DNA from: DRYM01 sp964564025
GTDB taxonomy: Archaea > Thermoproteota > Thermoprotei_A > EX4484-217-1
Length of the DNA stretch: 15,909 bases
Direction: 5' to 3'
Assembly: GCA_964564025.1 (NCBI GenBank)
Contig: CAZLZO010000032.1
Span: 1 to 15,909 of the forward strand
Part shown: in pieces, positions 7,615 to 14,223 of the stretch
Numbering within the stretch: the first letter of the stretch is position 1
How the letters are laid out: every line of letters begins with the position of its first letter
The notes under the pieces: model-generated
What the model saw: only the letters and a program-made list of their open reading frames with translations
Databases searched by the model: none
Told to the model about the DNA's origin: nothing
Translations under genes and position numbers: made by a program

Positions 7615-9066
7615 ATGTCGGTGCTTATAATTGCTCCTTGGGGGCATCCCGAGAAGTGGGGTGAAGCTAATTATGTCATAGATGGGGTTATTGTAAAAAA
7701 TAAGTGCTCAACGATAGCGCTCTTAACATATGCTATTAAAGTAAAACACTGTGAAGTAGAAGATGTAAAGGTCTTAGTGGTAATAGCAGATACTCTGTCA
7801 GCCAGCAACATAGCAAATGGGATAAGGTATAGGGAGGTTATTGAAAAAGCGTCAAAAATAGCTCAGGATAAGCTTAAAGAATTTTTGGATATAGTTGAAG
7901 CACAAATAGGTGTAAGTTCAAAAGAATTAGAAAGGCAATTTGAGATCTTTGTAGCACCTGGACTAGGTAAATTTGGTGCTTTTACGTTTAGGGGAAGCTT
8001 CGATTTATACTATTTAGTATTTCTCCTTAAATCTCTAAGCAAAACATATGAGACATATAAACATGGCTTTTTAGAAATATGGCTTGATATAACTCATGGC
8101 GTAAATTACATGCCTGTACTAGCTTTTACAGCTATGCTTGATACCTTATGGGCGTTAAAAAGTTGCGGATATAATATCTCTCTTAGAGTGTATAATTCTG
8201 ATCCCTATGTAGGAAGAGGAGAGCAATTAAATATTAATGAAATGCCATATACTACTGTACCACGAACAATACCTCAACCCAAGTTAGGAGAAGGTCCTGC
8301 AAAAATACTTGAACAACCTCACATAATACTTGCTAAAGGCTATCACAGCTTAGTTGAAAATACATACTTTAAGAGATTAAGTGAAGGTGAGCTAAGGAAC
8401 TTAGTAGTTGATCTTTGGTACGCTGTCTACTATAATTATCCACTTATACTATTAGACTATGTTTTTAGGAAGTATAAGGAAGAAACGCTTAAACAATTAA
8501 TTGAATTAGCAGATAAAGTGCCGGAAGATATTCTGAGAATAATAATTAATGCTTTATATAAATTAAGAGTTACAAACAACATCGTAAACACGAAGTCCAT
8601 TTTGAGAAACAGTACAAGCAAGTATAGATTTAAAGTAGCAGATATTGCGCAGTTCCTAGTAGTAATTAATACAGTCTCGTATATGCTAGACAAAGCCATG
8701 AACTTTAAAAAAGAGAGTAGGCCTATCAGCCTAAAGGATATCGAAGAATTTGCTAGAAGATTTAATGAGAAGTATAACACATTAGCTCCGAAATTCATAT
8801 CGCGAGAGGTACATAGCTTAGTTAAATCTTCTAAGGGAATTAAAGAGCTTAATAAATGGGTAAGGTACACTAAAGAAATGGCTCAAAAAATCTCTAGCAT
8901 AGAAGTAGAAAATGGTGAGCGTGAAAAATTAAGTAAGTGCACGTATGTTAGGTATGTAAATGAGTTCGTTAATAAGGGAGTTTATGATAGGCGTAAGGAT
9001 GATAGAAATTTCATAGCACATTCGGGTTTAACGTATAACGACATAGAGATAATGAAGATTTCATAG
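7615..9066 (+). CDS. csx1: Csx1-family CARF-HEPN ribonuclease
   Basis: The 483-residue protein starts with APWGHPEKWGEANY (residues 7-20), the typical Csx1 N-terminus, and has DITHGVNYMP at 158-167, part of the CARF ligand pocket. The last 150 residues are helical and end with R464-N-F-I-A-H469, an RX4H HEPN catalytic motif 14 residues from the C-terminus. By family knowledge Csx1 binds cyclic oligoadenylate (usually cA4) through CARF and then degrades RNA non-specifically. It is therefore the likely effector for the second messenger made by the adjacent Cmr2. The ATG at 7615 is preceded by AGGTGG about 6 nt upstream; no ATG, GTG or TTG lies in frame between the upstream stop at 7579 and this start. 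The gene is separate from the cmr operon and has its own promoter. Confidence 0.93.
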   Translation: MSVLIIAPWGHPEKWGEANYVIDGVIVKNKCSTIALLTYAIKVKHCEVEDVKVLVVIADTLSASNIANGIRYREVIEKASKIAQDKLKEFLDIVEAQIGVSSKELERQFEIFVAPGLGKFGAFTFRGSFDLYYLVFLLKSLSKTYETYKHGFLEIWLDITHGVNYMPVLAFTAMLDTLWALKSCGYNISLRVYNSDPYVGRGEQLNINEMPYTTVPRTIPQPKLGEGPAKILEQPHIILAKGYHSLVENTYFKRLSEGELRNLVVDLWYAVYYNYPLILLDYVFRKYKEETLKQLIELADKVPEDILRIIINALYKLRVTNNIVNTKSILRNSTSKYRFKVADIAQFLVVINTVSYMLDKAMNFKKESRPISLKDIEEFARRFNEKYNTLAPKFISREVHSLVKSSKGIKELNKWVRYTKEMAQKISSIEVENGEREKLSKCTYVRYVNEFVNKGVYDRRKDDRNFIAHSGLTYNDIEIMKIS

Positions 9067-9184
9067 AGACGCTTCGATTACATATAACTATGTGGTCTAC
9101 GATTTATCCTTGTGTCTTTAGTAGTAAGGGTGAATTATCATAAACTATTTAGTTTTGTTGTTAGAAAATGTTACTTGATAAGGT

Positions 9185-9331
9185 ATGGTTGAAGTACGTT
9201 TGAGAATTAAGCGTGGTGAAGTTTTTGAAATAATTGCTAATGGTATTCCACTAGTTTTGAGGAAGCCTGTTCCGTTAAGTCGTATAGGTGAAGTTATTGA
9301 TGTTATTAATAATGTGAAAATACCTTCTTAG
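9185..9331 (+). CDS. Small ORF, 48 residues, unknown
   Basis: An ATG at 9185 opens 48 codons ending in TAG. The product begins MVEVRLRIKRGEVFEIIANG and continues IPLVLRKPVPLSRIGEV, then ends NNVKIPS. It is mixed charged/hydrophobic with alternating residues typical of beta strands followed by a helix, which looks more like protein than random AT-rich sequence. AAGGT directly abuts the ATG, too close for a normal ribosome site; an AT-rich stretch at 9140-9152 lies about 35 nt upstream and could be a TATA box for a short-leader transcript. It sits alone between csx1 and the convergent herA. I do not recognise the family. It may be a genuine small protein or a chance frame. Confidence 0.42.
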   Translation: MVEVRLRIKRGEVFEIIANGIPLVLRKPVPLSRIGEVIDVINNVKIPS

Positions 9332-9421
9332 TGGAATAGTAATATCTACTTGCGAATTGAAGCCTATGGGTTTTCAACTTTTCTCTATGTGTTTTACGGT
9401 TTTGCTAGGGTGTTTGTAGTG

Positions 9422-11479
9422 TTAACCGTATGTTTTATGGTATGTTTGGGGTTCATAGCTCTTAAACATTATATAGTGAGTTCTTAGAGCTGGGGATTTA
9501 ACTACGCCTACTCCTTCAGGTGCTAGTTCAAGTTCTTTCTTATATTCTTTCAAACCTATTCTCTCTAAAACCTTTTCCTCGCTTCTTAAACCTATTTTAG
9601 TGTTTGTTAGCTGTATTATTAGGTCATTTAGGTCTGATGGTATATGGGTTGCGAAGAAAACACCTATCCCCCTAACCCTACCTAGCCTAGTTATCTTATT
9701 CACCATTCTCTCAACAACATCCTTGTTTATTTCACCTCTTGCCTGAGGGAAGTAATTGTGTGCTTCATCTATAATTATGAACACAGGCCTTGTCTCTACG
9801 CCTTTCATAAATGCTTCGTTTTTCCATGCAAACAGCCTGTCTAATATCCTGTATACGACAACTGTTTCTGTGAACTGGGATTTACTAAACATGCCCACGA
9901 ATCTTAAATCAATTACTAGGATGTTTTCCGTTTCAGTGAAGAGCTTATGGTAGTTTGATTCTTCAAAAACAATAACATACTTTCCACCATTAACTTCAAT
10001 TTCCAGCTTAGCATCTAGGATCTCCGTTTGACATAGTATTGAAAAACATCTGTAGAGATGGTTTACTGTTTCCCTATGTAAACCTAGATCGCGTTCTAAA
10101 TTGTAAACTAACCTACCCCTAACTTCCGTTTTATCCAATATTTTCTCTGTAAATTCATCAATACTTAGTTCCCCATACTCGCTTTTAATATAGTCTATTA
10201 CTCTAGGTATTAAGTTATATGCTTGAACACTAAATATGGGTAATAGGTTTCTCACTTCATAGCCTATGTTTCTGAAGTTTAGAGACCACGGAATTATATT
10301 GACTACGCATTCTGATTTTGAGTTATCTACTGTTATTTCGGCTTCTACCGTAATTGCGTACACGTAGGCTTTACTGTCAACGAGCTTGAATGCTATTTTA
10401 GCTTTCCTTACTTTAAATTCCGGGTATGTGTTTCTGAAGTATTCTTCAATAAGCGTTCTGTAAAATAGCTTAACTATTCCAGCTATGTTTACTTCCTTTA
10501 AACTACTTAGTTTTTCAAGGAGTTTAGGTTTAACATAGCTTTCTAGGAAGCTTTTCGTAACTGGTAAAATAACTGTTAAAGTGTTAACGGGTTNNNNNNN
10601 NNNNNNNNNNNNNNNNNNNNNNNNNNNNNNNNNNNNNNNNNNNNNNNNNNNNNNNNNNNNNNNNNNNNNNNNNNNNNNNNNNNNNNNNNNNNNAACGGGT
10701 TCTCCTTCTAACCGGGGGTTCTTGATATTTAAGTGCATGTAGTCTCCTTGTAAGTCGAAGGCGATAATCAATGGTTTCTTGTTTTGAAGGTTTTGGATTA
10801 GCGATAATGCTGTGTTTTTGAGTAAGACTGTTTTACCACTTCCCGTTGTCCCTACTATTAGCGTATGCTGGTACAGTACGTTTTCCGGTAGTTTAACGTT
10901 AACGTTTTCGTCAACTATTCCTCCAACGTACAGGTTTCCAAGATCAACGCCTTCTTTTGGAAGATTAAGCATTTCAAATATGAAGTCGGGGTTTGGTTTG
11001 AATACTGGTGATTGGGGGTCTATTGGTGAATGGGCTGGAATAGGTGTTTCAACAATAACCCCTTCATCACTGATCTTAGCTTCTGTAAGCAATTCTACCT
11101 CAATAGTTAAGGGTGTTAGGAGAGACGTTATATCTGATGGTGGAGTATGTATTGTAGGTATACCTGCTATAGCAAGTATGTCTGAACGTTTAACACTAAC
11201 AACTTTAGCTAGGAAAACAGTTGAAGTTAGTGGGTTAAGTATTCCTATAAAGCTGCCTATGGGGAAACAGTATCCTTTAAGAGAAGACTCTAAGTACTCT
11301 TTAAATGGAACCTCGATAGTTATCGTTCTTTCTTCTTCACTAACCTTAGCCGGTTCAACCCTACTAATAAAACCAACTACGTTACCGAATTTCCCAACAA
11401 TCTCTAGTGCTTTCCCTATTCTCTTCTTAACCTCATTAATAGTTTTCTCATCTACAGTAGCCAAAACCCTATACCCCAC
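9422..11479 (-). CDS. herA: HerA-type DNA translocase ATPase (sequence interrupted by N gap)
   Basis: Frame of 685 codons including 34 unknown. The N-terminal ~150 residues resemble the HAS barrel of HerA (VGFISRVEP.., later FPIGSFIGIL). Walker A is GTTGSGKT at 210-217; FDLQGDY at 241-247 follows; Walker B is FIIIDEAHNY with D571-E572; ATHIPSDLND near 615 matches the HerA sensor region before the arginine-finger strand. HerA is a hexameric FtsK-like ATPase that pumps DNA and partners with NurA to resect double-strand breaks. Its GTG start overlaps the nurA 3' end by 11 nt, so the two are one operon, nurA first. It is longer than canonical archaeal HerA (about 500 residues); the extra length lies between Walker A and B. 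A more distant HerA-like defence ATPase is an alternative. Confidence 0.87.
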   Translation of the reverse strand: MGYRVLATVDEKTINEVKKRIGKALEIVGKFGNVVGFISRVEPAKVSEEERTITIEVPFKEYLESSLKGYCFPIGSFIGILNPLTSTVFLAKVVSVKRSDILAIAGIPTIHTPPSDITSLLTPLTIEVELLTEAKISDEGVIVETPIPAHSPIDPQSPVFKPNPDFIFEMLNLPKEGVDLGNLYVGGIVDENVNVKLPENVLYQHTLIVGTTGSGKTVLLKNTALSLIQNLQNKKPLIIAFDLQGDYMHLNIKNPRLEGEPVXXXXXXXXXXXXXXXXXXXXXXXXXXXXXXXXXXPVNTLTVILPVTKSFLESYVKPKLLEKLSSLKEVNIAGIVKLFYRTLIEEYFRNTYPEFKVRKAKIAFKLVDSKAYVYAITVEAEITVDNSKSECVVNIIPWSLNFRNIGYEVRNLLPIFSVQAYNLIPRVIDYIKSEYGELSIDEFTEKILDKTEVRGRLVYNLERDLGLHRETVNHLYRCFSILCQTEILDAKLEIEVNGGKYVIVFEESNYHKLFTETENILVIDLRFVGMFSKSQFTETVVVYRILDRLFAWKNEAFMKGVETRPVFIIIDEAHNYFPQARGEINKDVVERMVNKITRLGRVRGIGVFFATHIPSDLNDLIIQLTNTKIGLRSEEKVLERIGLKEYKKELELAPEGVGVVKSPALRTHYIMFKSYEPQTYHKTYG
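10594..10693. other. Assembly gap, exactly 100 N, inside herA
   Basis: One hundred N is the usual placeholder for a scaffold gap of unknown size. The bases at both edges are identical: AACGGGTT at 10586-10593 and again at 10694-10701. In the herA frame both copies read as the same codons (Pro-Val). Collapsing the two copies gives a continuous in-frame junction, EGEPVNTLTV, so the gap may represent two overlapping contig ends rather than missing sequence. Confidence 0.97.
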
Positions 11480-12653
11480 TTAGTTCTCTAAGAACTTCAA
11501 CAATCTTACCTGACTCATCATACATTAGGGGGAGAACACCTCTACTCCTAAAATACATTTCCCTATAAATAGCAGCTGTTAACCTTTTACCTAACCTATC
11601 AACAACTTCAACACCTAAGGGAACACCGTTAACTGAGCTTGTTCTTAAAAGCTTAGAAATAATTTCCTCAATAACATCTAACCCGAACTTATCAGCATCT
11701 TCTTTTAAAACTTCAAACCTGTAAACATAGTCTCCCTTAGGCATTCTAACATAAGCATACCAGAACACTTTATCAGGCATGTAGCTTAAACCATAGCTTA
11801 TTTTGAAAGGTCCGAGGAGAAGCATAGGGCATAGGAAACCACGCTCAGCAAAATACTTTTCAACAATACACTCAACAATAATGGGGTCCCAAACCTCACT
11901 TGGAGGTCCGCCGTAATACTTTACAAAAAACTCTTTAACCACAGGGTCTTTGTAAAGTTTCCTACTAAAACCACATCTTTTAACAAACCCTATAGCTAAG
12001 CACTCCCTCCTAGACAAGACATTCAGCCTATCCTTAATTAGCTTCTCAAAAGCCCTAACATATTTGGAGCCTTGGAAAGACTTAAGGAACATAATTGGGG
12101 GTGTAGGGTAAACAGGTCCATCAACTAAAATGAAGTCTATATTGGCAGATAAGCTGCTTCCAACAATATCCTCTAATCCAATATTCTCAATTTGAAGTCT
12201 AAGCTCATCACCTATATTGTCATCCTTATATTCTTCACCATAATATTCCCCTACAGGCGAACGAACCTTAACGTTTAAACCTAACTTCTCAACTTCAGCT
12301 AAAATGCTTTCAAAACTTTTCAAAGCCATAAACTCAACATCAACAACATTACCCGGCCTAACCCAAACACCTCCAGGAGTAAGTAAAGCTAAGCCAGCGA
12401 AGAAAACCCTGAAACCATGGAAACCAATAGACCTAGAAGAAGAGTCAAGACAAGCAAAAGAAAAAGAAAATCCACCACTACTAACACACTTAACAAAATC
12501 CCCAACACCAGCTAAACATGAAACACAACCATAAACATCAACCTCCTCCTCAACACCCCTACCAACCCTAGAAACAACAAAACTCGGTAACCTAGACTTC
12601 AAACCACCCAAAACACTAACAACATTAGCCAAGAACACCGAAAGAGGCTTCAT
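11469..12653 (-). CDS. nurA: NurA-domain 5'-3' nuclease
   Basis: From the ATG at 12653 the protein has 394 residues. ACLDSSSR at 68-75 carries the first metal-binding Asp (D70) of the NurA fold, and FILVDGPVY at 174-182 carries the second conserved Asp motif (D178). NurA is a Mn-dependent nuclease that works with HerA in end resection. The frame runs another 20 hydrophobic codons upstream to 12713, but a TATA box is centred about 27 nt before 12653, which supports a leaderless mRNA starting at this ATG; the extension would overlap the promoter. The gene is immediately followed by and overlaps herA. Cysteines C43, C46, C56 and C68 cluster just before the first motif, which I cannot explain. 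The first third is unusually G/T-rich on the coding strand. Confidence 0.85.
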   Translation of the reverse strand: MKPLSVFLANVVSVLGGLKSRLPSFVVSRVGRGVEEEVDVYGCVSCLAGVGDFVKCVSSGGFSFSFACLDSSSRSIGFHGFRVFFAGLALLTPGGVWVRPGNVVDVEFMALKSFESILAEVEKLGLNVKVRSPVGEYYGEEYKDDNIGDELRLQIENIGLEDIVGSSLSANIDFILVDGPVYPTPPIMFLKSFQGSKYVRAFEKLIKDRLNVLSRRECLAIGFVKRCGFSRKLYKDPVVKEFFVKYYGGPPSEVWDPIIVECIVEKYFAERGFLCPMLLLGPFKISYGLSYMPDKVFWYAYVRMPKGDYVYRFEVLKEDADKFGLDVIEEIISKLLRTSSVNGVPLGVEVVDRLGKRLTAAIYREMYFRSRGVLPLMYDESGKIVEVLRELSGV

Positions 12654-12674
12654 CAAAAACAATACTCTCAAAAC

Positions 12675-12685
12675 AAATATAAAAA
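12675..12685 (-). promoter_or_regulatory. Probable nurA-herA promoter (TATA box)
   Basis: Read on the minus strand this is TTTTTATATTT, an archaeal TATA box. Its centre is about 27 nt upstream of the nurA ATG at 12653, the distance expected between a TATA box and the transcription start, so the transcript would be leaderless or nearly so. The flanking DNA is a G/T-rich tract on the same strand. Confidence 0.6.
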
Positions 12686-12716
12686 CCCACCAACAAAACA
12701 CCCAAAACAGCACGCT

Positions 12717-12747
12717 AAGTGCACTTTTTCACTTGTGTGTAGTGCAC
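12717..12747. promoter_or_regulatory. Paired GTGCAC palindromes upstream of nurA (operator candidate)
   Basis: A perfect 10-bp palindrome, AAGTGCACTT, occupies 12717-12726. A second GTGCAC core is at 12742-12747, 23 bp away centre to centre, roughly two helical turns. Together they also form the inverted repeat GTGCACT (12719-12725) / AGTGCAC (12741-12747). The site lies about 35 bp upstream of the nurA TATA box and just ahead of the ATG at 12749, so it could control either direction. Binding is inferred, not known. Confidence 0.35.
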
Positions 12748-12748
12748 C

Positions 12749-12934
12749 ATGAAACCGAATACTCTGAAGAGGATGCTGCAGTATGATTCAATATTAAACT
12801 ACATTGCGATAGGGAAAGATAAGTGGGAGGCTTCATTAAATAATATAATAAGGATATGTAAATCTAAAAAAGAATTGAAAGTGGTTCAGCTAATGCGCTT
12901 ATGTGAGTTCCTCTCATATCAATATCTTAAATAA
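12749..12934 (+). CDS. Doubtful small ORF, 61 residues
   Basis: The frame starts MKPNTLKRMLQYDSILNYIA and is helical and Lys-rich; I recognise no family. Against it being a real gene: from about codon 36 onward it runs through the first CRISPR-like repeat (12855-12881), the spacer behind it and the start of the second repeat, so its C-terminal third would be encoded by repeat DNA. The ATG directly follows the GTGCAC palindrome and has no ribosome site. The first 35 codons could be the remnant of an older gene, or the whole may be part of an array leader. No adjacent gene supports a role. Confidence 0.18.
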   Translation: MKPNTLKRMLQYDSILNYIAIGKDKWEASLNNIIRICKSKKELKVVQLMRLCEFLSYQYLK

Positions 12935-13018
12935 AAGAATTTGGAAAGGTGGAGCGATAGTATGCTGGTAAACGTCATCGTCCGTTATAGTATGTATCTT
13001 AAATAAAAGAATTGAAAG
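12855..13018 (+). CRISPR. Relic CRISPR mini-array, three degenerate repeats
   Basis: Three repeat-like units end in GAATTGAAAG or a variant: R1 12855-12881, R2 about 12922-12948 and R3 12991-13018. R2 and R3 share the exact 19-mer TATCTTAAATAAAAGAATT (12923-12941, 12995-13013); R1 and R3 both begin TATGTA and end AAAAGAATTGAAAG. R2 has the end changed to GAATTTGGAAAG, a 2-nt insertion. Intervening spacers are about 40 and 42-46 nt and unrelated to each other, with unit spacing of 67 and 70 nt, in the range of crenarchaeal arrays. Many crenarchaeal CRISPR repeats end in GAATTGAAAG. The repeats are too divergent for a healthy array, so this is read as a decayed one; it lies 5.4 kb from the cmr operon and could once have supplied its guides. 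Confidence 0.5.
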
Positions 13019-13233
13019 TTCTTCCCATATCTAAACAGGGTTAATTAGTGTGGAAATGATTGACTCCGGGTTGGAGTGAGGTATTGGTTGTGATGTATAA
13101 TTACGGAGAAGTATATTTACGTTGGTATTGCATGGGATAGTGGTTTTTAGTGCTGTCGAGGATAGTATGTTGAGTTAAGGATGTGATTTAAATGGGTTAT
13201 GTGCTGTTAATGGGAGCTTGGGTGAATTGCTTT

Positions 13234-13632
13234 TCACTTATACCATATGGTTTTTAAGCCTATTATTTTGAAGAGAGGGTCATCTGAGACTATTTTCCCC
13301 TTTAGTCTTAGAGTAGTAGCTGCTATTAGTGTGTCTGCTAAAGGTATGTTGGGGTGTTTTAGGGATAGTTCTCCAGCTTTGACTCCGTCTTCGTATGTTA
13401 GAGGCTCTATTTTTACGCCTACTGCTTCAAATCTCTTAATCATTATTTCCGAAGCTGTTAAGCCTACGAGTTTTCCGGCTATTTTCAAGTATTCGGCAAT
13501 AATGATAGGTGTTATGAGGGCTTCTTCTTCGCTGATAACTTTGTAGAAGAAGCTTCTTATTTTCCTCTTATCGCTTAATGTTGGAGGAAAAGTGTAGGCT
13601 AGCAGGAATCTTGTATCTAAAATTAAAGCCAT
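13234..13632 (-). CDS. vapC: VapC-type PIN-domain toxin (ribonuclease)
   Basis: The 132-residue protein has the four acidic positions of a PIN nuclease: D6 in LILDTRFLL, E47 in IIAEYLK, D100 in IPLADTLIAA and D117/D118 in IVSDDPLF. PIN toxins of the VapC class cleave tRNA or rRNA with Mg2+ and are silenced by the partner antitoxin. Its ATG at 13632 lies inside the end of the upstream vapB (10-nt overlap), the usual antitoxin-first operon with coupled translation. Length is normal and all catalytic residues are present, so it is probably functional. The RNA target cannot be told from sequence. Confidence 0.9.
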   Translation of the reverse strand: MALILDTRFLLAYTFPPTLSDKRKIRSFFYKVISEEEALITPIIIAEYLKIAGKLVGLTASEIMIKRFEAVGVKIEPLTYEDGVKAGELSLKHPNIPLADTLIAATTLRLKGKIVSDDPLFKIIGLKTIWYK

Positions 13633-13844
13633 TTAGATCTCAACTCTTCGAGTTCTTTAATTATTCTCTCATATTTCCTCTCACCTACGGGTTCTCCTGG
13701 TTCGGGTGGTTTGAGTTTCTCAATAATTATTTTGTTTTCTCTGAGAGAGATTATGAGGTAATCTCCTTCTCTGATGGATAGTTTTTCTCTAATGTTTTTA
13801 GGTATGGTTATTTGGCCTTTTCTAGTAACCTTAACTATGCTCAT
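13623..13844 (-). CDS. vapB: VapB antitoxin, AbrB/MazE (SpoVT) family
   Basis: The 73-residue protein opens MSIVKVTRKGQITIPKNIRE, the swapped-hairpin AbrB DNA-binding domain, covering about residues 1-45. A proline-rich linker (PPEPGEP, about 46-52) leads to a charged helix, ERKYERIIKELEELRSKWL, which would be the part that wraps the PIN toxin. Such antitoxins bind their toxin and repress their own promoter, and a repeat matching that role sits just upstream (13851-13882). It precedes and overlaps vapC. Start at ATG 13844, with a TATA box centred 35 nt upstream. Confidence 0.9.
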   Translation of the reverse strand: MSIVKVTRKGQITIPKNIREKLSIREGDYLIISLRENKIIIEKLKPPEPGEPVGERKYERIIKELEELRSKWL

Positions 13845-13850
13845 AAAAAC

Positions 13851-13882
13851 ACCGAGTACTACCGAGAAGTACTACCATATAA
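13851..13882 (-). promoter_or_regulatory. vapBC promoter with repeated operator
   Basis: A TATA-like TTATAT lies at about 13877-13882 on the minus strand. Between it and the vapB ATG are two direct copies of AGTACTACC (13855-13863 and 13868-13876), 13 bp apart, each containing the palindrome AGTACT, and two copies of ACCGAG (13851, 13861). This overlaps the predicted transcription start, the right place for autorepression by VapB or the VapBC complex. Confidence 0.5.
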
Positions 13883-14040
13883 GTTTTTACTGCTAGAGAA
13901 AAGTTTGTGAAGAGTAGTGACATGAGGTTGTGTGGTGTTCCGGCGGGTATTTAGTCGGTAGCGTTTTTATTTTGGGATTTGAGTATGTGTGTTGGTTATC
14001 CTTAATTTTAACGTTCTGTATCTTGAGTAGAGGAATTTAG

Positions 14041-14220
14041 AAATTAGCATATGGTAGCGTGTGGGAGGTTGTTGTTTTGTTTGGAGGGGGTGTTTCTTCA
14101 TTTATTGAGAAAGGGAGAGAGTTTATTAGGAGAATTGGTCTTGTAAGATATTGAATCCCTGACGGTAAGTATGGTTGGAAAAGAGCTTATGGGAAACCTA
14201 TAGCTTACTTGGAGGTTTAG
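14041..14220 (+). pseudogene. Decayed ORF, unrecognised, with internal stop
   Basis: One frame reads VWEVVVLFGGG and then FIEKGREFIRRIGLVRY, meets a TGA at 14152, and continues in the same frame IPDGKYGWKRAYGKPIAYLEV to a TAG at 14218. Both halves look protein-like, which suggests a gene broken by a nonsense mutation rather than noise. It is directly ahead of, and in the same frame as, the HEPN remnant at 14224. The string VVLFG recalls the start of MNT nucleotidyltransferase antitoxins, which often precede HEPN genes, but no sDxD motif follows, so that identity is not claimed. About 200 bp further upstream (13850-14040) shows nothing beyond the vapBC promoter. Confidence 0.25.
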
Positions 14221-14223
14221 CTT

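Noticed and set aside
7571..7615. Tiny ORF ending on the csx1 start codon
   Set aside because: Only a TTG start at 7586 with nine codons and no properly spaced ribosome site.
10812..11483. Long + strand reading frame antisense to herA
   Set aside because: The opposite strand carries clear HerA motifs including Walker A; the antisense product shows no coherent family pattern.
12304..12534. + strand frame antisense to nurA
   Set aside because: It is a low-complexity Lys/Pro-rich product of the A/C-rich strand, opposite the NurA LDSSSR motif.
12654..12713. Hydrophobic 20-codon N-terminal extension of NurA that looks like a signal peptide
   Set aside because: It overlaps the TATA box and is produced by the G/T-rich strand bias; NurA is cytoplasmic and the leaderless ATG at 12653 fits.
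13019..13233. Gene between the relic array and vapC
   Set aside because: About 215 bp with frequent stops in all frames and no recognisable motif or repeat.
14041..14151. MNT nucleotidyltransferase antitoxin based on VVLFG
   Set aside because: The GSxxxG and sDxD motifs needed for MNT do not follow; only five residues match.
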